From contig VCMS01000125.1 of NCBI GenBank assembly GCA_022539475.1, positions 85,970 through 149,969 on the forward strand: a DNA stretch of 64,000 bases. The letters run 5' to 3'. Shown in pieces: positions 30,785-39,900 of this stretch. The notes below the pieces were generated by a model that was not told the origin of the DNA, ran no database searches, and saw only the letters and a list, made by a program, of their open reading frames with translations. Within the stretch, counting starts at the first letter, position 1, and the number at the start of each line of letters is the position of its first letter. The translations under genes and the position numbers were made by a program. Source of the stretch: Gracilaria domingensis (Eukaryota; Rhodophyta; Florideophyceae; Gracilariales; Gracilariaceae).

Positions 30785-31429
30785 GTGAAGCTCGGAATGA
30801 TCCTTCGAGGGCTTACGAGGGACTCTGTCGTCACAGCTGAAGTGATTTATCAGACTGAGACGAGTTTGGAGGATGCCATACAGCGCGTAATCAGGAAGGA
30901 AGGGCAGCTGTTGAAGAATAACAGGAGGTACAGTAGTAGTTCTGGACACGTTGAAGCCCTGCAAGCGCGTACTGGGAGATCCTCGAGTGAAAGCAGATGC
31001 TTGTTCTGTAACAGGCAGGATCATGCTACGAAGAACTGTTGGAACAACCCGCGTATTACGAACGATTGGGGAAACAAGGACAGTTTGACCGAAGAGCAGT
31101 CACACTATAGCAGTGATGACCTGGCTGAAAGTATCGCAGGTTTTGCGGTTGTCGATTACGATGCGGACAGGACTCCGGAAAGAAAAATGATGCATGGTAC
31201 TGGTAGATACCACACTGAGGAATACATCATCCCAAGAGAGACAGACAACGTCGCGACACACCGAGTATGCCCGAGGCAGGACAATTCTTGGTATATGGAC
31301 TCCGGAGCGTTTAAGTGCATGGAGAACAGTAAGGTCTACTTCGTCAGTGGAGTAAACGCGTGTCACACAAGGAGTATTGCTGTCGGAGACGGCGATATGT
31401 TTCCCGGTCAAGGACAAGGGAAGGAATAG
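30785..31429 (+). CDS. copia gag C-terminal part plus protease start (remnant)
   Basis: An open frame with the CCHC knuckle C-L-F-C-N-R-Q-D-H-A-T-K-N-C and, ~90 residues later, W-Y-M-D-S-G-A, the copia aspartic protease active site. The N-terminal half of gag and the rest of the protease are missing or out of frame, so a functional polyprotein is unlikely. Confidence 0.75.
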   Translation: MKLGMILRGLTRDSVVTAEVIYQTETSLEDAIQRVIRKEGQLLKNNRRYSSSSGHVEALQARTGRSSSESRCLFCNRQDHATKNCWNNPRITNDWGNKDSLTEEQSHYSSDDLAESIAGFAVVDYDADRTPERKMMHGTGRYHTEEYIIPRETDNVATHRVCPRQDNSWYMDSGAFKCMENSKVYFVSGVNACHTRSIAVGDGDMFPGQGQGKE

Positions 31430-32235
31430 TGCTGGATTATGCAGTCGGAAGGAAAGCGCGAAGAGATGTGAACATGACATGCTTCATGTCCTAAAGCTGA
31501 TGTGTAATCGATTGTTGGTCAGCGATACTCGCCGCACAGGGTACATGACGGTGTTCATGCCTGACGAAGATGGTTCTGGGATAACAGGTATCGTCAAGGA
31601 ATGCAGCGAGAAGCTTTTAACGACAGGTAGGGAACTCGACGGAGGACCGCACGAGATCCAGATTACACCGACGAACAAATCAGGAGCGAATCTCTTGCTT
31701 TTTCGAGAGGGAGACAACGTCACGAGAATGTTGCAGAAGCGCTATGAAGATGACGGCCTGGAATACATCCGCAGGACATCGCGGTTGGGGACTGCAGTAC
31801 GAGTAGATCCAGCACATGAAGGTGGGCGTCGTGAATTCCGTGCACACGAGAATGCTAAACAAGCGTCAAGCAAGCCGAGGTCCGAGCCTCGTGACGACTT
31901 GGAAGGAGTTGACCAAGGTGTGGTCAAACAGAATGAAGTTCATCATGAAGACTTGGAAGACATGGATATGGCGAAGAATGAAGCTGATAAAGTGGCAATG
32001 AAGAGACATGTATAGTCATAATCGTGTATCTTGACGATAGAATTGTTGTGAGTCAGATCAGCAATGCCTTGTTCGAGTTTGGGAAAAGGCTGAAAGTCTA
32101 CGCTGCTATCAAAATTTACGTCCTACGCGGTTCGAGATGGAGTATATGTTTTGAAGGCTTTCAACGAACCGTTCGGACTCAGGAAGTGGCAGAGTGTGTG
32201 GACAAACTACAGCAAAATAAGAGGATGTTGTAGTT
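31430..32235 (+). pseudogene. copia pol debris
   Basis: C-E-H-D-M-L-H-V-L-K-L-M-C-N-R-L-L-V-S (about 31460-31520) corresponds to the post-protease block of copia polyproteins. A Y-L-D-D-R-I-V-V-S segment near 32025 is the RT catalytic box. The sequence between is not recognisable as RT or integrase. Several frame changes occur. Confidence 0.55.
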
Positions 32236-32361
32236 CAGGATGAACACTCAGACGAAATAGGACACAGCACTTCGCTTTGTTGTTTCATTCAAGATCAGGA
32301 ATACACAGACGCCTCTGTGAGCTGTTTGGAATACCCTTGGCCCGTTTGGATCGAGAGGGAG

Positions 32362-32629
32362 TGTTGAGAGACTGAAACGCATGCATGGAACACTGTGGTG
32401 CCGGACGTTGTGCTGCACTCTGAGCAGCACGGACAGTCACGAAAGTGAATACTTGCGTTCCAAACGGACTGCAAGCAAGCACACAAATTACAAGCAAGTT
32501 GATATTTGTGTGACTTGCTTGCTGGAAGCTAGAGCTAGATAAGTACTAGTAGCTCGACTGAAAGTAAACTGTGATCGAGCTACGAGCTTGACAACCCCTT
32601 GTGAGACCCACCGTTCTACCTTTTCTACA
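32362..32629 (+). repeat. copia right LTR
   Basis: 268 bp, 266 of 268 identical to the left copy; the two differences are G/A changes. Followed immediately by the ATGAT target duplication. Confidence 0.9.
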
Positions 32630-33394
32630 ATGATCAGAGTCGATCACTCGGTTGTTCTGTTCACTTCTCCAACTCTGGGTTGAGATCAACCGGCTCAGTA
32701 GTGTAGCCGGTCTACCCACTGTAAGTGAGGTGCATTAGATATTCTACAATAAATATCTAAATGCCCCCAAAGAATGGGTGCAAACCTTCCACGCGTGTGT
32801 GACTTACCGGCTATGCCGTGCACATCATAACTTCTATTTTTAATACTTATTACACTCATGAAGGGGTCAACCTCACCTCTTATTCATACTGTGTGTCACC
32901 ATCGCCCGAGATGGCCGCGTATACTATGGATCGCGATGGCGACTAAGTTCTGGAAAACGCGTTGCACTTCACTTTTATCTTTGCAACAGCGTTTGATCTC
33001 TTGATGGCGAAGATTGAAATATTTAGACACATAATGTTCCATGAAATTGAAGAGCGTAATTCGTGTGAAAGGCATCTTCATTCGTGCGTAGCGTTTGACG
33101 GCTTTCGTTCTGAGCTCTTCTTCCTGGGATGTAGACACTGGCAGTCTCTCATGCTTTTGGAGGCTACTTTTCATATATACAAGCTTGTTGGGTTCTTCTT
33201 GTGAACAGTTGTTGCTTCATTGCTGCCTGTGGCGGTTAGACGAAGTAAAATGAATGTAACAGTTCTCCACGACCTCGGATAGCGATGAACCGTTCTCCCA
33301 TAGACGTATCATATGGCATCTTTCAGAATCGGGAAAGTATACCGGCTTTGGGAGCTCTCTTCGTTGACTATGTCTACTGCTGTTGATTGAGACG

Positions 33395-34282
33395 TGTGGA
33401 TGCGGTCGTCCGATGTTTGATGGGATATAAAGGCAGCCATGCTTGGCTGTGGTGTGATCAAAGGCTGTTGTGCAAAACCCAGTGATGGGAAAAGACACAA
33501 AAAGGCGGTTCAGACCCTCTCTCAAGAGGCGAGCACAGCAGTAGAGCGCTCCCCCAGGTACGGCACGGCAATGCCGGGTGTAAAACCAAGGTCGACCCTT
33601 CCCAAGTAATGGAGGGAGCGAAGCGGCGAAGAAGACGCGTCCAGCGGTAGAAAACACACGACACAAGTCGGCAGTAGCGTCACGTGCGTAGCACGCGGTA
33701 CCCACGAATGTGACGATGACACGCGAGAGCGGTAATAGCCCACGCGAGTGTGTCGAGCCACGAACGGTATGCACCGGTACACCAAGTAGTGCTACCTGTA
33801 TAACAGGGACAGAAATAAACAAAACACACACAAAGTAAACACGCGAAAGCGGTAGTGGTGTTAATGATGCCGCGAGGCGGATGATGAACCCTGCACAAGG
33901 TGTCGACTCTCCGAGAGGAGGATATCGGTCACCAAGGGTGAAACATCAGAGCCGAGCACTCGGTTGTTCTGTTTACTTCCCCAGCACTGGGTGCAGCTCA
34001 ACCTACTAAGTACTGCAGTAGGTTGGCCCACTGTCAGTGTGGTACAGCAGATATGCTACAAATATCTACTTCAAATACCCCAATGAATGGGTGCAAACCT
34101 CCCACACCTGTGTGACTCACCTGCTAGGCCGTGCACCTCATAACACTAACTCTAATATTAAGTATACCCAGGAATGGGCTGATCTTACCAGTTATTCATA
34201 CTGTGTGCCAGCACCTCCCGGCATCGCCGTGCATATTATGAGTCGCATCAGCGAAGAAGTCCCGCAATCGCGTTGCACTACA
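33395..34282 (-). repeat. Ty3/gypsy LTR (3' LTR of a minus-strand element)
   Basis: About 888 bp, matched along its length by the solo LTR at 29882-32971. In minus-strand orientation it starts TGTAGTGCAACG right after a polypurine tract TAAGGAGGGGGAAA (34296-34283), the classical junction of interior and 3' LTR. The interior therefore lies to the right. The low-coordinate boundary is set by the alignment and is uncertain by about 10 bp. Confidence 0.65.
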
Positions 34283-34296
34283 TTTCCCCCTCCTTA
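34283..34296 (-). promoter_or_regulatory. Polypurine tract of the gypsy element
   Basis: On the minus strand TAAGGAGGGGGAAA abuts the LTR start. It is the primer for plus-strand cDNA synthesis and fixes the element's orientation as minus. Confidence 0.6.
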
Positions 34297-34361
34297 GGGT
34301 GCGAGTCGACCCCGCGAGTGGTTTCGCTTTCCTCCTCTGGAGTGCATTTAAGCACATTGGC

Positions 34362-36389
34362 ATGACGGTCTCCAATCCGGCCTCCCCGGTCTCTTCTAAC
34401 GTCGACACCGGTCAATCCCTCTCCACGCGGACTGCGGTCGTGTCTCCTCCGATACCTCGGCGCGCTCTCCCTTCTCTCTCGCTTCCAGCGCTTTTGTTTC
34501 TTCCTCGCGCGCTTCCTGCGATGCCGAACCCGAATCAGGGTAGCAACCAACCGCCTGGCGGGTCTCAGAACCAATACGTTGGTGGTTTCGCTGGGCCGCC
34601 ACACCCTTCCTTCTCTGGAGTGTCTCCCTCACAGCCGTCTTCCGCTGGCGTTCCGTTTCCGCAACCGATCAATCCTGGATTTCACACGGCGCCTCTTCCC
34701 CAGACGGGTGGTCAACTTCCGCCCCCGGCGTCTGTACCGCAGTGGAACTGGATCGCCCCTACCGTCCCGGTCCAACCGGTAATCAACCCGCATGCGGGCG
34801 CGTGGGCATCGTATGACGAACTCGACAACGTCGACCCTCGCAGAAATCCCACACCGTTCTTACGGGCTCGGTGGTTTCATCCGCAAGGCGTGACCAATCG
34901 TTCCCTCGTCGAGGCGTATGCCGATGGCAGTGTTCACCTCCCAGAAGACGTGCACGTCTGGATGACGATGACGTTCGACTGGCATTACCGGATTACCGTG
35001 CCTACCAACGCGCTCGTCCACCATCGTGGTCAGTCGCACAACTCCGCTCGGGCGGCCATGGTCCGCGTAGCGCCCATGCGAATGTTTCGCACGTACTCAG
35101 AGCGCCCGATTCCGGCGAACTTCCGTTTCGACGTGGCCTTCTTCCGAACACTCGGCGAAATCCAATATGGAGAGAATCTTGCCCGGCTCGCCGGTGTGGT
35201 GGAGCGTTATCAGAACGTCCCCGTTCACCAGGATCTCCTGTGCTGGACCCGTCCGCTCCTGCGTGCAGAATTTCGGTATCTCCCACGCGTGCCGCGGTCC
35301 AACTACCTTCAAACAATGATCCGTCCCGAACGACGTGCCCGCTCCCGATGGGGTTACCTTATCCCGTATCAAAACACGGAGTCAAACCGGATTCGTCCGC
35401 GCCACATGCGTGGGAGATATGTTCCTCTCCCCTTTGTGTGGGCGTCCGTGGAGGTCTGCCGTGGCTGTTACCTGGAACTCCCCCCCTGTCTCACGTATGG
35501 GGGTAGTAGGCTCGTGACAAACCCGTTTACGGGATGGTAGAGCGTTTTCCTCACGGAGTGGGCGGCGCGAACAGCGGTGTATCTCCTCAGCGAGGTGTAT
35601 GACCAGTATCGACTGTGGTTCATTCCCCCGCGCTTGCGGCAACTCATCCGAGCCTTGGATCTCACTATCTCTTTTGGCGGTAATGGAAACTTCTCGGAAG
35701 TCATGTGCCTCTTGCGAGTGATTGATGGGGTCGACTGGAGTCAGGTTCCTCTTTCGCAGAGCGCGCGGGACGAAGGCGATTCCGCTATTGATCGGTCTCC
35801 GGGTCGCAGGTCCCCACTGTCGGGTGATTACATCTATTACGACCCCTGGACACGGGTGCCGATTACCAACGCCGAGGCGGAGCTCCTTCGGAACGCCGAG
35901 CGAGTCATCCCTCCGGGGCACCCTACGGGCTTCATCATAACTGATGAGTTCTTCCACCCTGTTTGGGACCAGAACATCATGGTTGGCGACGCTCCCGATG
36001 ACGGTGACGAGTACGGCGACGACGACTTCACGGCAGCTCCAGTGGAGGGGACAGTACCTGCTTCAGCAGTGCCAGGTACCCAAGCGGGTGCTAACGCGGC
36101 CTTGTCGAGCCCGGTGAATGTTCCTTCTGCGCCTCAAGCGGTTCCTGTACCCACACCAGTGGTTGTCTTGACTCCAGAGGAGAGTGCTGCCAATTCTGCG
36201 ATGGCGGCGTCGGCTGCGGCGAACGAAGCCGCGAACGCGGGTATCTCTGACGAAGTACGGGCTGCCGTGATTGCTCAGTTCCTCAGCGAGGCTGGTGCTT
36301 CCGACGCGGCGTCGGGTGACGTTTCGCAAATGCGCGATGCGCTCCTTGCGCAGCTCGCGAACGCGAACAATCAGCCTGGTTCCGAGTAA
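34362..36389 (+). pseudogene. Antisense accessory ORF of the gypsy element, copy 1 (one in-frame TAG)
   Basis: Transcribed opposite to gag-pol and starting ~65 bp inside the polypurine tract. The frame runs 34362-35540, hits TAG, and continues in the same frame to 36389 (675 codons with the stop ignored). The protein has a Pro/Ser/Gln-rich start, a conserved ~400-aa core with Arg/Tyr/Trp-rich blocks (R-A-E-F-R-Y-L, G-Y-L-I-P-Y-Q-N, Y-D-Q-Y-R-L-W-F-I-P-P-R-L-R) and an acidic Ala/Pro-rich tail. Copy 2 (45434-47314) reads through the TAG position, so TAG is most simply a lesion. No CCHC, protease, envelope or membrane signature is seen. The function is unknown. Confidence 0.6.
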
Positions 36390-36901
36390 CTCGTGCAACT
36401 TCTCCTCCATGGAGTTCCTCCTCGGTACTACTCATTAGCTAGGCAGTTGCGGGCTCGTGTAGCGAGCCGCAACATAGTAACGATAACCAGTAAAACTGTG
36501 ACTTCTCTTGACTTCAAGGCTTCTTTCCTTTCTCAAGGTACATACTTCATAACTTCTCCCTTTCGGGGTAATTTTCCTCTTACGATTTTCCATTTCTTCT
36601 TCATAGAGTTCTTCTTTCTCTTCTGAGCTTCATTTCCTCTTCACAGAGTTCTCTTCCTCATTCGAGCTCCATTTCCGCTTCACAGAGTCTTCTTCCTCTT
36701 TCGAGTGTATCTATCGTCTCCTCTTCCTGAGGGCATTACTGTTCGAACTTCAACTGTCCTTTCCATAGAGTGTCTCCTCACCACGCGAGTAGCGGTACAG
36801 TACTCCTCTGGAGGTTGTCGCAGTGTTCCTCGATTGAGTGTTGCGTTCGTAGGACCGTTCGTGCGCGGTACGTGATAAGCCTCCGTCTCCAACGACGTGT
36901 G
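36390..36901. other. Spacer between convergent accessory ORF and pol, with 40-bp tandem repeats
   Basis: Three imperfect ~40-bp pyrimidine-rich units start at 36591, 36631 and 36670 (CATTTC...TTCACAGAGT...GAGCTC). A hairpin GTTGCGG...CCGCAAC lies near 36445-36473. On the minus strand this would be the 3' UTR of pol. No gene seen. Confidence 0.55.
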
Positions 36902-39900
36902 TTATCCGACCATCGCTTGATGTAGGTTAGCCGGCAATGCCGTCTTAGTTCGACGATGATACTGCACGATCTCCGATCGGGGTAAGTGCTCCACGGGTTC
37001 GTCCGAGTCTCGCGACGGCGGATAGCCATACCAGCGTACCTGGTACTGAACGTACCCCTTCGGGTTCCAACTGTGTCTCACAATGTGGTCTACGACGAAC
37101 TCTTTCGAGTATACGCCCCTCTCGAGCTCTTCCTGCGAAGGGTCGTCAGCGCGCTGCGGCGGTGCCGTAACTTCGTCACCAGCGGTGATGTGAGCCTCGA
37201 CTGACGCCTTTGGCGGTGAACGTGTCCTCTGTTGAGTGTTCGCTTCCCGTTTCCGGGCTTCCTCAAGCAGCTTCGCCGCTTTGGCGGGTCCGCGAACGGC
37301 TAGTTCACGCGGTAGTTCCCGTTCTGACGGTGAAGGCGGACGCGGAGGCGGATTGTTCACCACGGCACGTGCCGGTTCAGGTGAGGACACGCGACGGTTC
37401 GCGGTTGTGGCACTGCCATGAGCTGTGATTGGCCCACTGTGTGGCGCGCGCTGCGCGCCCCAAGATTTGTGGTGCGCAAGCGCTCCTGCAGCTGCAGTGT
37501 GCGTTTTCCCTAAATCAGGGCTGTAATCCGTGTCTCCAACGAGCGGCGCGCCGTCATGACTTAGCGAAACGTCATGACGTGCGACTTGCGACTTCCCCAC
37601 GGCTGAGTGCAACGGTACACTACCATTACCCGAACCGGTGTGTGTAATCTTTGCTTCAGCGAGCGTCTTCTCTTCTTCCTGCTCCGCAGTGTCTAAGGTA
37701 CCGGGATCTGCCGTGACTTCCTTAGCGCGCGCCCGCGAAGGCAGTATGAGGCGGTCGTCAGCGACGGTTTGCGGCGACTGCGCATCCGGAATACTCCGTG
37801 ATACAGTATCCAGCTTCGCTGTAGCCGTGCTCTGCCGAGAAGTCGTGTATTCAACGTCTACTTCCGGCCTTGCCGATGGAACTTCGCGAACGAGAAGATG
37901 CTCCGCGTCCTGCGTCCTCGTGACAGTGGGCGCGTGTTCCAGCGACAATTTCCCAAGCGGGTGAGCGATACTAGTATCCTGGGACAACCTCGAGTCCTTT
38001 CGTTGCGTGTTGTATCCTTCCGAAAGGTCGCGATCCTTCGTAGAAGGTTGTGCATCCTCCGCGGAGTTCTGCGCGACAGCGGCCGACTGCAGCTCGTCCT
38101 TCGCGGCCTCAACACGCGAAAGTGGGTGATCCTTCCCACTGACCGTGGTATCCGTAGCAACTACGTCTTCGACGGTGTCCTGAGGCGACTCCGCCTCCTT
38201 TTCATTCTCTTCCCGTGAATCACGGTGCTGGGACGGTAGCGACACCGGTAATTCACTCTCCGCGACGACGCGTGAATCCTCCTCCCCATCCTTAGGTGGA
38301 GCGTTACGGGGAGCAGTCATCACGTCTGTTGACGGTGTAATAGACGCTGTGAAACGCGATTTCACCAGCGGTGTATGTTCCGATATCTCGGCTTGCGACG
38401 ATATAATCGGTACCTCTGCGAGACCCCTTGCAGGGTGGCGAAGCCCCACAGTAGGTGTAGTGTTCTGCGACGAGAATTCTCGGTTCTGTGTCTGTCTAGC
38501 TTCCTGCTGTGAATCCGAAACTACTTCCGTGTGCACGGTTGGGTCCTGCACAACGCGATCGCGGGAGAAACACTCATGAGCGTCGCCAACTTCCAGTACG
38601 ACTGTGTCCGTATTCACGCTAATAACGCGGTATGGCCCATCAGCGATGGGTGAGACAAAGGCGAGTTTTCTCACTTTCAGTGGCGGTAGTGGTCTCCGTA
38701 CCCGGGCATCAAAGTTCCGCTTGTAAGCGTGTTGTGCTTTCGTCATTGACGACCTGGCGACAGGTACCATTGCGGATAACCACTGCTTCCATTGCAAGTA
38801 GTAATCCCGTATCGACGGTGACGTATCCAGCTTTGCTGATGGTTCAACCGCAACTGTCGGTGGTGTCCGTGAGAGCACAAGCTCAAAGGGCGATAAACCA
38901 GTTACTCTGTGAACTTGCGTATTATACGCATACGTCACCGTATCCGTGTAGAGATCCCAAGCTTTCGGGTGTTCAACAGTATAAGCCCGCAACGCGGAGA
39001 GCATTGTCGGGTTAAACCGTTGGCCTTGCCCATTGCATTGGGGATGATACATCGTCGTGAAGAGATTCTTCACGTCGAGTATCCGACAGACATCCTGGAA
39101 GAAACGCGCAGTAAATTGCGGACCATTATCCGAAAGGAGATTGACCGGGGGACCGTAGACCATAACCCAATGGCGAAAGAATGCCTCCGCAACACTGCGT
39201 GCTGTAATCGACTTCAACGGAACTGTCCGGACTAGCTTACTGAATCTATCCGTAATAACGAGTAAGAACCGATTTCCTCGGGAAGTACGCAAGAACTCAC
39301 CGAGTATACCGATGGCAATAAACTCCAACGGCGCCCTTGCGGGGAAAAGTGTTAGTTTCTTCGCATGGCGACGCTGTTTAACTCGCTCGCGAGCACAATG
39401 TGTACACGCCTTCACGGTGGTGTAGCAGTCCAACGCTAACGCGGGCCAGTAGAAATCCCGACGCAGTGTCTTGTATAACCGCTTAGCACCCGGATGGGAA
39501 GCCATCCGCGAGTGATGCGAGAGATGCAATACCCTTGTTTGTAAGGAGTGAGGAACCACAATCTGTAGGGTAGAACGAACCACTCTGACGATGTGATCTT
39601 GTGTGTTGACTCCGAACGGGATGTTAGCACCACCATTAATTTGGGCACGTATCTTCGTACAGAACGGGTTTGCCTGCTGCTCCCGCACCATTTCCTCTGG
39701 GGTGATTGAGACAAACGTTCCGGATTCCGGTTCTTCACCGTCTGCGACGAGCAAATCATCACAGATGTCGTCCGACACGATGTCGTAGTCCTCATCACCT
39801 TCCTCCATGAGGAAACAGGGGATATCTTCATCCTCGTCATCGACGGGTAAAGCTTCACCTTCCGTTCCTAAACGTGAAAGAGCATCCGCTTGCGCGTTCA

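Larger units (their letters stand above)
30418..32629 (+). mobile_element. Internally deleted Ty1/copia retrotransposon, young insertion
   Basis: Two 268-bp LTRs (30418-30685 and 32362-32629) begin TGTTGA, end CTACA and differ at two bases. The element is bounded by a perfect 5-bp duplication ATGAT (30413-30417 and 32630-32634). A purine tract (GAGAGGGAG) precedes the right LTR. The interior is only 1.68 kb: the C-terminal part of gag, a protease start, a short integrase-like piece and a small RT piece with Y-L-D-D. Most of integrase, RT and RNase H are absent. Intact boundaries and near-identical LTRs show that a deleted copy was mobilised recently, presumably by an autonomous relative. Confidence 0.9.
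29882..32971. repeat. Solo gypsy-type LTR (interrupted by the copia element)
   Basis: 29882-30417 plus 32635-32971 (about 873 bp once the copia element and its duplication are removed) align end to end with the 33395-34282 LTR at roughly 70% by eye. The outer ends read TG...CA. Shared blocks include GTAGAGCGC, GTCCAGCGGTAGAA, CACTCGGTTGTTCTGTT and TTATTCATACTGTGTG. No internal retroelement genes flank it, and pogo transposase sequence lies on both sides, so it is a solo LTR. The target duplication is no longer recognisable. Confidence 0.65.
28858..33374 (-). mobile_element. pogo/Tigger-type DNA transposon remnant, split by retroelement insertions
   Basis: On the minus strand the N-terminal DNA-binding segment (about 33360-32972) includes E-E-E-L-R-T-K-A-V-K-R-Y-A and R-H-Q-E-I-K. 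After an interruption the DDE part resumes at about 29880. It has N-I-D-Q-T-G (first Asp), A-L-D-G-Y-S-A-Y (second Asp), L-Q-P-L-D-V-G-V-F (third Asp) and a C-terminal A-Y-D-R-A-A-T-R-S-N-I block, ending near 28860 in a Lys/Arg-rich tail. The two halves join sensibly once the 29882-32971 insertion is removed. Frameshifts or stops occur near 33217, 29570 and 29235, so the transposase is dead. Terminal repeats were not located. Confidence 0.65.

Noticed and set aside
33217-33831. 204-aa minus-strand ORF as a gene
   Set aside because: It runs through the gypsy LTR into the pogo N-terminal remnant; only its last ~40 codons are transposase-like.
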